Below are positions 44,102 to 51,722 of a stretch of DNA of 54,826 nt, one piece after another. Numbering within the stretch: position 1 is the stretch's first letter; each line of letters begins with the position of its first letter. The stretch is taken from contig JAFTOU010000045.1 in assembly GCA_017463615.1 (NCBI GenBank), positions 1 through 54,826 of the forward strand, written 5' to 3'. Made by a program: the position numbers and the translations under genes. Below the pieces are notes generated by a model. It had not been told where the DNA came from, did not search any database, and was given only the letters and a program-made list of their open reading frames with translations. This DNA is from Alistipes sp. GTDB lineage: Bacteria; Bacteroidota; Bacteroidia; Bacteroidales; Rikenellaceae.

Positions 44102-45934
44102 ATGTTCAAGACATATCTGCGACTGTTAAACTTCGCAAGTCCGATAAGTAAATATGCAGTGCCCTACTTCTTCACTGCGGCGCTGCATGCGATTTTCAAC
44201 ACCGCCACATACGCGTTGATTATCCCCATCCTAAACACTATGTTTGACAAGGGCTTTGCCTTTGTACCAACATATACCGCACCAGCCATAGCCTTTACAA
44301 ATGAGGCACTTACGGGCTGGCTGAGCTATATCTACACCATGCTCTTCGGCGCGAAGTTTACCATGACCCGCATCCTTGCGCTGCTCGGTGGTGTGGTGGT
44401 TTGCGCCAATATGCTCTCAAACCTATTCCGCTATCTTAGCGCCTATACGGTTGAGTGTATGCGTACAACCTCGCTACAGCGTATGCGAAATATGATGTTT
44501 GACAACATCATTGATATGAATGTGGGCTACTTCTCCGAGCAGCGCAAGGGAGATATTATCTCGCGCATAACCTCGGATGTTATGGCTGTGCAGTTCTGCA
44601 TCACAAATACCCTGCAGGTGCTCTTCCGCGAGCCTTTCCTTATCATCGGCTACCTTGTGCTGATGCTCAATGTGTCGTGGGAGCTGGCTCTGTTTGCCGT
44701 ATTCTTCCTGCCTGTTGTGGGTCTGCTTATCGGCGGTATTGTCAAGCGCCTGCGCCACCCCGCAAGTCGTGTGCAGGAGCAGCTGGGCGATATGGTTAGC
44801 ACGCTGGACGAGTCACTCTCGGGTATTAAGATTATCAAGACCTACACCGCTACGAACTATATCCGCGCCAAGTTCCACCAGATAAACGCCGAGCTGTCGC
44901 GCCTGATGCTGTGGATGGCACGCCGTCAGCAGTTGGCCTCGCCAATGAGTGAGTTTTTGGGTATTCTGGCTGTGGCTGTGGTGCTGGTGTTCGGTGGCTC
45001 GCTGGTCACTAAGGGAAGCATGAGCGCGGCAGGATTTATCGCCTTCATCGCCGCCTTCTCGCAGATTACCCGACCAGTGCGCGCCTTTATAGACCAGTTT
45101 GCAAATATCAACCAGGGTGTTGCTGCGGGCGAGCGTATCTTTGAGGTTATAGATGCCAAGAGCGACATTGCCGAGCTCCCTAACTCCGTTGATTTCCAGG
45201 GTATTAAGGAAAAGATTGAGTTCCGCGACATCTGCTTCTCCTACGATGGTAGCCGCGAGATTCTGCACAACATATCCTTTACCATCAATAAGGGCGAGAC
45301 CGTTGCCCTTGTCGGTGCTTCGGGAGGTGGAAAGTCTACGCTCAGCGAGCTGATGCCTCGCTTCTACGACCCAAGTCGCGGCGCGATACTTATTGACGGC
45401 GTGGATATTCGCAACTTCCGTCAGGAGTCGCTGCGTGGCTTTATGAGCCTCGTTTCGCAGGAGACCATACTCTTTAACGACACCATTGAGAACAATATCG
45501 CCCTCGGTAAGCAGGGTGCAAGCCATAACGAGATTGTTGAGGCGGCGAAGATTGCCAACGCCCACGACTTTATCGTTGCTGCGCCAGAGGGTTATAACAC
45601 CAATATCGGCGACCGCGGAGCAAAGCTCTCGGGTGGTCAGCGCCAGCGACTGAGCATCGCCCGCGCAGTACTCAAAAACCCAGACTTTCTGATTCTTGAC
45701 GAGGCGACATCTGCCCTTGACACCGAGAGCGAACAGCTTGTGCAGCAGGCACTTACCCGTATGCTTGAGGGTCGCACTTCGGTAGTGATTGCACACCGCC
45801 TCTCAACCATCCAGCACGCCGATAAGATTATCGTCATTGACGAGGGTCGCATTGCCGAGCAGGGTACGCACGAGGAGCTTATCGCCCGCCACGGCATATA
45901 TGCCAAACTGATTGAAATGCAGAGCCTTAAGTAG
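44102..45934 (+). CDS. ABC exporter, fused permease and ATPase (MsbA type)
   Basis: This is a type IV half-transporter of 610 residues, probably working as a homodimer in the inner membrane. About six helices occupy residues 1-330. The nucleotide-binding domain has Walker A VGASGGGKSTLSEL (about 404-417), the Q-loop SLVSQET, signature KLSGGQRQRLSIARA and Walker B FLILDEATSALD with a downstream H-loop IAHRLSTI. Lipid or lipid A flipping (MsbA) is the likeliest role, but multidrug export cannot be excluded. It is followed after 30 bases by DUF4924. Confidence 0.9.
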   Translation: MFKTYLRLLNFASPISKYAVPYFFTAALHAIFNTATYALIIPILNTMFDKGFAFVPTYTAPAIAFTNEALTGWLSYIYTMLFGAKFTMTRILALLGGVVVCANMLSNLFRYLSAYTVECMRTTSLQRMRNMMFDNIIDMNVGYFSEQRKGDIISRITSDVMAVQFCITNTLQVLFREPFLIIGYLVLMLNVSWELALFAVFFLPVVGLLIGGIVKRLRHPASRVQEQLGDMVSTLDESLSGIKIIKTYTATNYIRAKFHQINAELSRLMLWMARRQQLASPMSEFLGILAVAVVLVFGGSLVTKGSMSAAGFIAFIAAFSQITRPVRAFIDQFANINQGVAAGERIFEVIDAKSDIAELPNSVDFQGIKEKIEFRDICFSYDGSREILHNISFTINKGETVALVGASGGGKSTLSELMPRFYDPSRGAILIDGVDIRNFRQESLRGFMSLVSQETILFNDTIENNIALGKQGASHNEIVEAAKIANAHDFIVAAPEGYNTNIGDRGAKLSGGQRQRLSIARAVLKNPDFLILDEATSALDTESEQLVQQALTRMLEGRTSVVIAHRLSTIQHADKIIVIDEGRIAEQGTHEELIARHGIYAKLIEMQSLK

Positions 45935-45964
45935 GGCATTCACCGTCTAAATAGCACGAAGATT

Positions 45965-46510
45965 ATGGATATAGCACAAGCAAAACGCAAAGAAAATATT
46001 GCCGAGTATATACTCTACCTCTGGCAGTTGGAGGACCTGCTCCGCGCACTGCAGTTTAGCCCCGAGGCTATCTACTCGCAGTTTGTAGCACCGCGCAACC
46101 TACCAGAGCAGAGCCAGAATGTACTGCTTATGTGGTATATGGATATTGTCGCCCTGCTGCGCGAGGAGGAGAAGGAGAGTAGCGGTCACCTGAACCATAC
46201 GCTCCACCTTATTGCCGATATGCACAACCTCCACCTGCAGCTGATGAGTATGCCCGTGGGTGCTCAGTATCGCGCTACGGTGGCACGCTTGGAGCCATAC
46301 CTGCCTACGCTGAGGACAATCTTCGGCAAAAATATTAGCGACACAGAACTCTGCTTCCGCGCACTCTATGCCGCTATGCTCTACCGTATCAAGGGCGAGG
46401 GAAATGCCGCCATCAACGATACTATTGAGTATATCTCGCCCGTCATCGCTACCCTTACGGCCATGTACCACAAGGTTGAGCGCGGCGAGATAGACCTGTT
46501 CAAGGAGTAA
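45965..46510 (+). CDS. DUF4924 family protein
   Basis: This 181-residue, mostly helical cytoplasmic protein starts MDIAQAKRKENIAEYILYLW and ends HKVERGEIDLFKE, as in the DUF4924 family of Bacteroidota. It has no membrane segment or catalytic motif. It stands 30 bases after the ABC exporter gene and before a strong terminator, so the two are probably cotranscribed. Function unknown. Confidence 0.8.
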   Translation: MDIAQAKRKENIAEYILYLWQLEDLLRALQFSPEAIYSQFVAPRNLPEQSQNVLLMWYMDIVALLREEEKESSGHLNHTLHLIADMHNLHLQLMSMPVGAQYRATVARLEPYLPTLRTIFGKNISDTELCFRALYAAMLYRIKGEGNAAINDTIEYISPVIATLTAMYHKVERGEIDLFKE

Positions 46511-46513
46511 TAC

Positions 46514-46551
46514 AATAGGGGTTGCTTAACTGAAGTGACCCCTATTTTTTT
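46514..46551 (+). terminator. Intrinsic terminator after DUF4924
   Basis: AATAGGGGT (46514-46522) pairs with ACCCCTATT (46538-46546), followed by a run of T to 46551. It ends the ABC-DUF4924 unit and may also serve the convergent porin gene. Confidence 0.8.
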
Positions 46552-46567
46552 GGAAGTCGCAGCTTCG

Positions 46568-48211
46568 TTAAAATTTGATGGACATTGTCAGCATTACATT
46601 ATGCTTGGCAATCTGAACATTAGTCGCTGGAGAGGCGAAGTCTACACTGCTGTCGTAGCCGTAGAAGGTCATCATAGGCGTAAGGCGATTCTTGCAGTAC
46701 ATATATGCCACATCAATGCCAAAGTGCTTTGAGATAGCGATACCCGCACCCGTGCTAACATACTGGGTGTTGTAGACCACTGGCGAGGAGTAGACTGCCG
46801 TCTTATCCTTCAGCGCGCCGCCCCACAAGCCATAGCCTGCACGCAGAGCCACCTGAGGAATTACGCGCCACTCGGCACCCACGCGCAGGGTATTTGAGCC
46901 GCGAAAGGTCTCCTTAATATAGTCCTTATAGAGTGCCCCGTAAGGCGAATTCTTCATTCGCATGGTGTTGTACCAGTCGCGCTCGTAGTCCGCCGAGAGA
47001 ATCACTCGCTTAGCGATAGTATACGACACGCCGACCATCAGTCGCATAGGGGTTGTGTAGCGCCAGCTATAGTCGCCATCGTCAATAAGCGTTGTTGTCA
47101 GCTCCGAGAAGGCAGGGTCTATATAGTTGTTGCTATTGAGCGTATAGCCATCCACATTGTTTATCGCCTCAACCTCCGAGGTCATACCGCCCTGATACTT
47201 ATAGGTTATGGTGTAGTATGTCGGAGTGTGGAACGCCACGCCGATGCGCAGGTCCTCTGTTGGGCGATAGATACCACCAATCTTGAAGTTGATACCCGTG
47301 CCCTTCATTCGTGCCACCTGGTCGTAGTTGAAGCCGTCCATGCGGTAGTTGAGCGCAGGGTCGCTATCGTAGCGGTAGCCCTCGCCGTAGTAGATATGTC
47401 GCTCGCGGTTTATGGTCGCAGCGCCGAGGCTAAAGCCGAAGTAGAACTTGCTGTTGAAGTTCATACCCAACGACCATACCCACTCGCCCGCCGAGCCCTT
47501 ACTCTCCACGGTGGTGTAGTTATCTACTGCGGCATTGCTGCCCACCATATCGCGTCTCCAAGCACCCTCAGGGTCGTTTACAAGACCAGTCTTATAGCCC
47601 AGAATAGCACCCCAGTATGTCGGGTCGTAGCGCTCCCAGAGGAAGTCGCCCTGCTGGTTGTAGCTCTGCTTGAGCATCGCCGAGGTGATACCTCCGCCCG
47701 CCAGCTGACCAGCATAGATGTCGGCTATAGAGGAGGCGCCAGCAATACCATTATGCTTGAACGAGTAGCGGTAGTTGTAGTCCGCTATGCGGTTGTAGGA
47801 GAAGCCCATATTTATAGCCGTCACGCCCGTAGAACTCTCGCGCACCTTTACAACAATGCCGAAGTTACCAACCCCAAAGCGGCTCTTGCCATTGCTCTCA
47901 AAGGCCACAGCTTCGCTCTTGGAGCGGCTGATTGCGACCATAGGGGTGAATGTCAGCTCGTTGCTGCGGTACATACCCAGACCTGCAGGGTTGATACTCA
48001 TCGCCGAGGCGTCTGCACCCAGCGAGGTCATAGCCCCCGCCATAGCTGCCGAGCGGGCAGTGATGGTGTTAAACTGCGTCTGAGCGGTGTTGAACATATC
48101 AAATGTCGTAACGGTACTTGGGTCTACGACCAGTCCGCCAGTGTCAAAGCTCTGAGCGGAGACTGCTCCGCAGAGCAGCACCGCCGAACAAAATGCCAAT
48201 ATCTTTCTCAT
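46568..48211 (-). CDS. OmpP1/FadL-family outer-membrane protein
   Basis: This is an outer-membrane barrel of the FadL type, associated with hydrophobic substrate uptake. The start at 48211 gives the signal MRKILAFCSAVLLCGAVSAQ. The N-terminal hatch region with MAGAMTSLGADASAMSINPA (about 56-75) and GLGMYRSNEL is typical of the family. Many alternating aromatic beta strands follow, and the C-terminus is IAKHNVMLTMSIKF with the terminal phenylalanine of outer-membrane barrels. It starts 44 bases after the lipoprotein gene, so they may be one unit. Confidence 0.88.
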   Translation of the reverse strand: MRKILAFCSAVLLCGAVSAQSFDTGGLVVDPSTVTTFDMFNTAQTQFNTITARSAAMAGAMTSLGADASAMSINPAGLGMYRSNELTFTPMVAISRSKSEAVAFESNGKSRFGVGNFGIVVKVRESSTGVTAINMGFSYNRIADYNYRYSFKHNGIAGASSIADIYAGQLAGGGITSAMLKQSYNQQGDFLWERYDPTYWGAILGYKTGLVNDPEGAWRRDMVGSNAAVDNYTTVESKGSAGEWVWSLGMNFNSKFYFGFSLGAATINRERHIYYGEGYRYDSDPALNYRMDGFNYDQVARMKGTGINFKIGGIYRPTEDLRIGVAFHTPTYYTITYKYQGGMTSEVEAINNVDGYTLNSNNYIDPAFSELTTTLIDDGDYSWRYTTPMRLMVGVSYTIAKRVILSADYERDWYNTMRMKNSPYGALYKDYIKETFRGSNTLRVGAEWRVIPQVALRAGYGLWGGALKDKTAVYSSPVVYNTQYVSTGAGIAISKHFGIDVAYMYCKNRLTPMMTFYGYDSSVDFASPATNVQIAKHNVMLTMSIKF

Positions 48212-48255
48212 ATCTGTTTGCACTTTTTATCTATTACTACACAATCTGTACCAGA

Positions 48256-49374
48256 CTATCGTCTGCCCTGACCGCCACCGTGGCTGCCGCCAGACGAGTG
48301 GCTGCCGCCAGAGTATCCGCCACCGTAGCCTCCGCCGCTGTGGCTTGACGATGATGAGCTGCGGAACGAGTTGTTGTCGTTGCGCTGGTTGAAGGAGCTG
48401 CTGCTGCGTGTGCTGCTATTGCTACGATACTGCGAAGATGGAGTCCTGCCAGAGGTGCCACGATACTGACCACTACCAGTCACCGTGCCGCTATTGCGAT
48501 ACTGATTTCTGCCACTGCTGCTACCTCCGCTATATGCAGGTGTTGATGGGCGGCTGTTGCTGCTGCCACTGTAGAATGGACTACCACCTGGGCGCGAAGG
48601 GTTGTTTGGACGATGTGCTACCGTAGGACGATTAGGACGGTGCGAGCCGCCACCATAGTGTGGTGGATAGTAGTGGTGGTGATGGTGAGGCGGAACATAT
48701 CCTGGATGATATGGGTATCCACCCCAGCCAAAGCCCCAACTCCAACCGTAGTATGGGTCGTAGCAGCTACCCCAGCACCAGTCGTACCACGAGTAGCGAG
48801 GGTATCCGTACCACCACATGTAGCTCGGTCTTGTCCAGCCGTAGTACCAGCTGTATGTCGGAACCACTACCGAAGCGCCCCAACTGCCAAACATAGATGT
48901 GATATACTTAGGCTCTACCCACACCTGGTCGCCCGAGACCATGATGTTGTAGAAGGCAGGATCGTACGCCGAAGCGTAGTGATATGCGTCCGAGTAACGA
49001 TAGGTGTAGTAGCTGGACGGCATACGGTACGATGGCGAGTTGAAGCCATAGAGACGACGCGCGTATGCACTCTGATAGTCATCCGCCAACACCGAGTCGT
49101 ACGGGTTTGCAGATGATGCTACAAGCGCATTGCTTGTAACGCCCTTAAACTCATTCTCTGCCGCCAGCGCACGCGCCTCGGCGAGCTTCGCCTCCCACGC
49201 CGCCTGACGAGCCTCAGCCTCGGCACGCGCCGCCTCAGCCTCGGCCATCTGACGCTTGGCAATCTCCGTGCGACTGTGAGCCGTGTATAGATCATCTCCT
49301 ATCATTGCCGAGTTAAAGGTAGAGCAGCTGCTCAATACCACCGACAAAATCATAATAAAAACTACTCTTTTCAT
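48256..49374 (-). CDS. Low-complexity lipoprotein, aromatic/glycine then serine/glycine rich
   Basis: It is 372 residues with a lipoprotein signal (MKRVVFIMILSVVLSSC, lipobox LSSC, Cys17). The start at 49374 is chosen for this signal. Residues about 30-85 are an alanine/glutamate-rich coiled coil. Then come a Tyr/Ser region, a Trp/Tyr/Gly/Pro block (WYGYPRYSWYDWCWG) with a run of histidines, and a Ser/Gly/Asn/Arg tail ending in GGG repeats. The composition suggests an extended surface or structural protein. No family is recognised. A -7 box lies at 49430-49437. Confidence 0.75.
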   Translation of the reverse strand: MKRVVFIMILSVVLSSCSTFNSAMIGDDLYTAHSRTEIAKRQMAEAEAARAEAEARQAAWEAKLAEARALAAENEFKGVTSNALVASSANPYDSVLADDYQSAYARRLYGFNSPSYRMPSSYYTYRYSDAYHYASAYDPAFYNIMVSGDQVWVEPKYITSMFGSWGASVVVPTYSWYYGWTRPSYMWWYGYPRYSWYDWCWGSCYDPYYGWSWGFGWGGYPYHPGYVPPHHHHHYYPPHYGGGSHRPNRPTVAHRPNNPSRPGGSPFYSGSSNSRPSTPAYSGGSSSGRNQYRNSGTVTGSGQYRGTSGRTPSSQYRSNSSTRSSSSFNQRNDNNSFRSSSSSSHSGGGYGGGYSGGSHSSGGSHGGGQGRR

Positions 49375-49429
49375 AACATCTGTTTTTAAGCAAACGTAAA
49401 AAGGACTAAAAATCGTGCCTTGCTTGGTA

Positions 49430-49437
49430 CAAAGATA
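49430..49437 (-). promoter_or_regulatory. -7 box of the lipoprotein gene
   Basis: TATCTTTG on the minus strand. The expected leader is about 50 nt. No -33 TTTG is seen at the standard spacing. Confidence 0.55.
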
Positions 49438-49544
49438 GTAAATAACTCCAATTACGCCTATATTCGCCCCGTCCATTTGGCAAAAAAGGGGGCTGAACAG
49501 AAATTTTTTGGGGATGAAACGCCCAAAAATCAAAAAATAGTTTC

Positions 49545-49552
49545 TACATTTG
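49545..49552 (+). promoter_or_regulatory. -7 box of tRNA-Ser
   Basis: TACATTTG lies 12 bases before the first base of the tRNA, a fitting distance for a short 5' leader to be removed by RNase P. Confidence 0.6.
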
Positions 49553-49564
49553 CACAGTTTTTAC

Positions 49565-49654
49565 GGAGAGGTGCCGGAGTGGTCGATCGGGCCGCACTCG
49601 AAATGCGGTGAACGGGCAACTGTTCCGGGGGTTCGAATCCCTCCCTCTCCGCCA
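49565..49654 (+). tRNA. tRNA-Ser (anticodon CGA)
   Basis: The acceptor stem GGAGAGG (49565-49571) pairs with CCTCTCC (49644-49650), then G and an encoded CCA. The anticodon arm is CCGCA-ctCGAaa-TGCGG, which reads UCG. The long variable arm GAACGGGCAACTGTTC is typical of serine tRNAs. The T arm has TTCGAAT. The 90-nt length including CCA is normal. Confidence 0.96.
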
Positions 49655-49659
49655 AAGTT

Positions 49660-49788
49660 GAAAAACTGATTATGAGGCTTCCGCGTTGCGGAAGTCTTTT
49701 ATTTTGCAAAGTTCGCTGGAAACTTGTTTACGGGCGAACAACTTTGCAAAATAAAAGAGACTCGCAGAGTCCCCATAATCAGTTTTTC
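49660..49788. repeat. Cruciform-like palindrome E6 behind tRNA-Ser
   Basis: Outer arms GAAAAACTGATTATG/CATAATCAGTTTTTC (49660-49674, 49774-49788) are perfect over 15 bases. Inner 18-base arms (49696-49713, starting CTTTTATTTTGC; 49740-49757) are also perfect. Between outer and inner arms each side carries its own hairpin: CTTCCGC-gtt-GCGGAAG on the left and GACTC-gca-GAGTC on the right. It starts 5 bases after the tRNA. Confidence 0.75.
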
Positions 49789-49805
49789 TGTTTGAAGCTA
49801 TTCCC

Positions 49806-49864
49806 AAAAGGGATCGCGCCGCTCAAAATTGCGAACTTGAGAGCAATGCGGCGCAATCCCTTTT
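49806..49864. repeat. Palindrome E8
   Basis: AAAAGGGATCGCGCCGC (49806-49822) and GCGGCGCAATCCCTTTT (49848-49864) pair over 17 bases with one G-T type pair. The A and T ends could let it act as a terminator in both directions. Confidence 0.6.
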
Positions 49865-49908
49865 ATTTTGGCGTAGCTCCAAAGACTTTGGCGAAGAGAG
49901 GTGTGTTA

Positions 49909-49941
49909 CCCCCCCCTAAATCCCCTCCTGTGAGGGGGACT
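49909..49941 (+). repeat. C-rich fragment related to repeat E3
   Basis: CCCCCCTAAATCCCCTCCTG with GTGAGGGGGACTTG resembles the hairpin core of E3 (24970-25095 and 35859-35990). The rest of E3 is absent. The gap 49655-49960 otherwise holds only E6 and E8. Confidence 0.5.
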
Positions 49942-49960
49942 TGCGCCTCCTGGTTAAAAT

Positions 49961-50818
49961 TTATACCGAGGTTGTCTCGTTTTTTGCGTTGAACTCGCGG
50001 CGGAGGGCGGCGGGTGTGGTGTGGAAGCGGTGCTTGAAGAGTTTGATGAAGTGGGAGATGTTGGTAAAGCAGCAGTGGATGCCGATTTGGGAGATGGTCA
50101 TATTGGTAGAGACGAGCAGGGTCTTTGCCAGCTGCAGGCGCTGCTCAATATACCACTTATGCGGAGAGGTGGCAAAGTGGCGGCGAAACTCCTTCTTGAA
50201 GCTGGTCAGCGAGCGGTTTGTCTGGCGGGCGAGGTTTTCAATAGAGGCATCCTTGAGGATGTTGTCGTATATCTGGCAGGTGAAGCGGACATTATCCACA
50301 TCGGCACCCATCAGCAGGCGGCGGCGCAAGCACTTATCCTCGCTGCAGAGGATGTGGTATATCAGCTCGGCAATGCGCAGGTGTCGCAGCTTCTCCCCAC
50401 CCTCGGCATGGTGCGCGAAGGAGCTGTTTATGGATGTGAAGAACTCCTTGAGCGACGGCGTAGCAGGGGTGACGACAAAGTTGTGGTTGTTGCAGCGGCT
50501 GCAGCGGTGGTTGTCAAAACACTCCACGCCGTAGTCGTTTATCATCGCCACAATATGGCGGTGCAGATCCTCGGCAGAGATGTAGAATACAATCTGCTCA
50601 AAGCCGCGCTCCGAGGGGCAATCTTCAATGTGGTGCAACCCCTCGCAGAGCAGAAAAATATCGCCCCGCTCAGCTATGGTCACGCTGTCGTCGTGATAGA
50701 TGCGCTTGCTGCCACTGAGCACCATCCCTATCTCTTTCTGCGCCAGATTTACCGAACGCACACCCTGACTTTTACTCTCTGAAAACTTCACAGCTCCCGC
50801 TGTTTGGACTCTCTGCAT
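49961..50818 (-). CDS. AraC-family transcriptional regulator
   Basis: It is a 285-residue regulator. Residues about 1-130 are a sensing domain with a cupin-like pattern (ERGDIFLLCEGLHHI). A CxxC pair, HRCSRCNNH (about 103-111), may bind metal. The C-terminal 100 residues are the double helix-turn-helix: IENLARQTNRSLTSFKKEF for the first and ISQIGIHCCFTNISHFIKLF for the second. It has a consensus promoter at 50855-50886 and no neighbour it obviously controls. The effector is unknown. Confidence 0.9.
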   Translation of the reverse strand: MQRVQTAGAVKFSESKSQGVRSVNLAQKEIGMVLSGSKRIYHDDSVTIAERGDIFLLCEGLHHIEDCPSERGFEQIVFYISAEDLHRHIVAMINDYGVECFDNHRCSRCNNHNFVVTPATPSLKEFFTSINSSFAHHAEGGEKLRHLRIAELIYHILCSEDKCLRRRLLMGADVDNVRFTCQIYDNILKDASIENLARQTNRSLTSFKKEFRRHFATSPHKWYIEQRLQLAKTLLVSTNMTISQIGIHCCFTNISHFIKLFKHRFHTTPAALRREFNAKNETTSV

Positions 50819-50854
50819 ACTCTTTTTTCTTGTTTTAGATTTTATGAATTACGA

Positions 50855-50886
50855 CAAAATTAAAATCAAAAAACGACCATTCCAAA
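50855..50886 (-). promoter_or_regulatory. Promoter of the araC-type gene
   Basis: Read on the minus strand: TTTG (50883-50886), 20 bases, TAATTTTG (50855-50862). Transcription would start near 50851, giving a leader of about 33 nt. Confidence 0.7.
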
Positions 50887-50954
50887 GAATTGTCCGCAGT
50901 GTTAATAAATCCGTCCGATTATGCTATTTTTGACCCTGTTTCCCACCCATTCCC

Positions 50955-50982
50955 CGCCATTTCCCAGCAGAAATGGCGGGAT
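50955..50982. repeat. Short perfect hairpin
   Basis: CCCGCCATTTC and GAAATGGCGGG form an 11-bp stem with a 6-base loop. It is directly followed by the R-gtc repeat at 50985. Confidence 0.5.
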
Positions 50983-50984
50983 GC

Positions 50985-51050
50985 GGTTAATTAAAGTCGG
51001 GTAAGGTCGTCGCTACTTTGTAGCTCCAAGGTCGAGTAATGTCTGGCACG
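50985..51050 (+). repeat. Dispersed repeat R-gtc, copy 2
   Basis: It matches 1537-1602, sharing GGTAAGGTCGTCGCT-type and CTCCAAGGTC segments. It lies about 50 bases before repeat E2. No coding potential. Confidence 0.55.
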
Positions 51051-51097
51051 TTCCAGCTTTGAGTTTGCGGCTTGCATCGTCGCTCATTATGCACACC

Positions 51098-51223
51098 ATT
51101 TTATCGTCAGAGTGCGCCAGGTACGGGACATCGTGAAAAATCTCCGGATGGGACATACTATGCGTATTTCCCATTCGGAGATTTGAGGGATGTGCCGTAG
51201 ATGGCGTGCTATCACGATAAAAT
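51098..51223. repeat. Covarying palindromic repeat E2, copy 2
   Basis: Arms in order are ATTTTATCGT/ACGATAAAAT, AGTGCGCC/GGCGTGCT (two G-T pairs), TACGG/CCGTA, AAATCTCCG/CGGAGATTT and ATGGGA/TCCCAT. Compared with 33468-33594 at least five paired positions changed on both sides so that pairing is kept. It is followed immediately by the direct repeat at 51224. Confidence 0.8.
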
Positions 51224-51304
51224 AAAAAGGATGAGTCCTGAGTGTTTACACAACAGTCAGGACTCCGATATTAGGTTAGTTAGGTTAATGAGCAGTGGGA
51301 GAAC
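51224..51304 (+). repeat. 81-base direct repeat, copy 1
   Basis: It is identical by eye to 51508-51588. It holds the hairpin GAGTCCTGA (15-base loop) TCAGGACTC, followed by GATATTAGGTTAGTTAGG and a conserved GCAGTGGGAGAAC end. The structure and exact conservation suggest a functional RNA or recombination unit. The short open frames across it exist only because the DNA is repeated. Confidence 0.7.
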
Positions 51305-51507
51305 TGACCGCAAGCTGAGCGCAGAAAGAAGATTTGCAGAAAACCGAAGGTTTGGATATGGTTTGATGGCAGTCGCCAAACTTGTTTGAGCGGATGACAG
51401 CAAAACTTATTCAAAGTTGCAAAGCAACTCTGCAAATCTCGCACTCTCTGCCGAGGCGACGCCGAAGAAGAGACACCGAAGGTGGCTCAACCCCACCACC
51501 ACGATAA
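51305..51507. other. 203-base spacer between the direct repeats
   Basis: It contains an inverted repeat GATTTGCAGA (near 51332) and TCTGCAAATC (near 51430), and smaller ones around GTTTGATGGC and GTCGCCAAAC. No convincing gene is seen. Confidence 0.45.
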
Positions 51508-51588
51508 AAAAAGGATGAGTCCTGAGTGTTTACACAACAGTCAGGACTCCGATATTAGGTTAGTTAGGTTAATGAGCAGTGGGAGAAC
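51508..51588 (+). repeat. 81-base direct repeat, copy 2
   Basis: Second copy of 51224-51304, 284 bases further on, with the same GAGTCCTGA/TCAGGACTC hairpin. The sequence diverges at once after GGGAGAAC. The remaining 134 bases to the next gene are AT-rich with a weak GTCAAA/TTTGAC hairpin near 51664-51678. Confidence 0.7.
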
Positions 51589-51722
51589 CCCACATTTGTA
51601 TTACAAAAGTACTATCTTTTTATTAAAATGCAAACTTTTTGGTAAAAATTTTCGCAAAAATAGGTCAAAAAGTTTGACTTTATAATAAAAAGAGCTGTTA
51701 GGCTTCGGTAAAAATCACTTTT

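Noticed and set aside
47228-48271. 347-codon open frame antisense to the porin gene
   Set aside because: The porin has a signal peptide, hatch motif and terminal Phe; the opposite frame has none of these.
51201-51685. Two short frames sharing MSPECLHNSQDSDIRL-type peptides
   Set aside because: The shared peptide is only the translation of the identical 81-base DNA repeat. There is no promoter or codon bias to support a protein.
50819-51722. CRISPR array suspected from the repeat-rich spacer
   Set aside because: Only two direct repeats of 81 bases, 284 apart, plus unrelated palindromes. No regular short repeats, no spacers and no cas genes.
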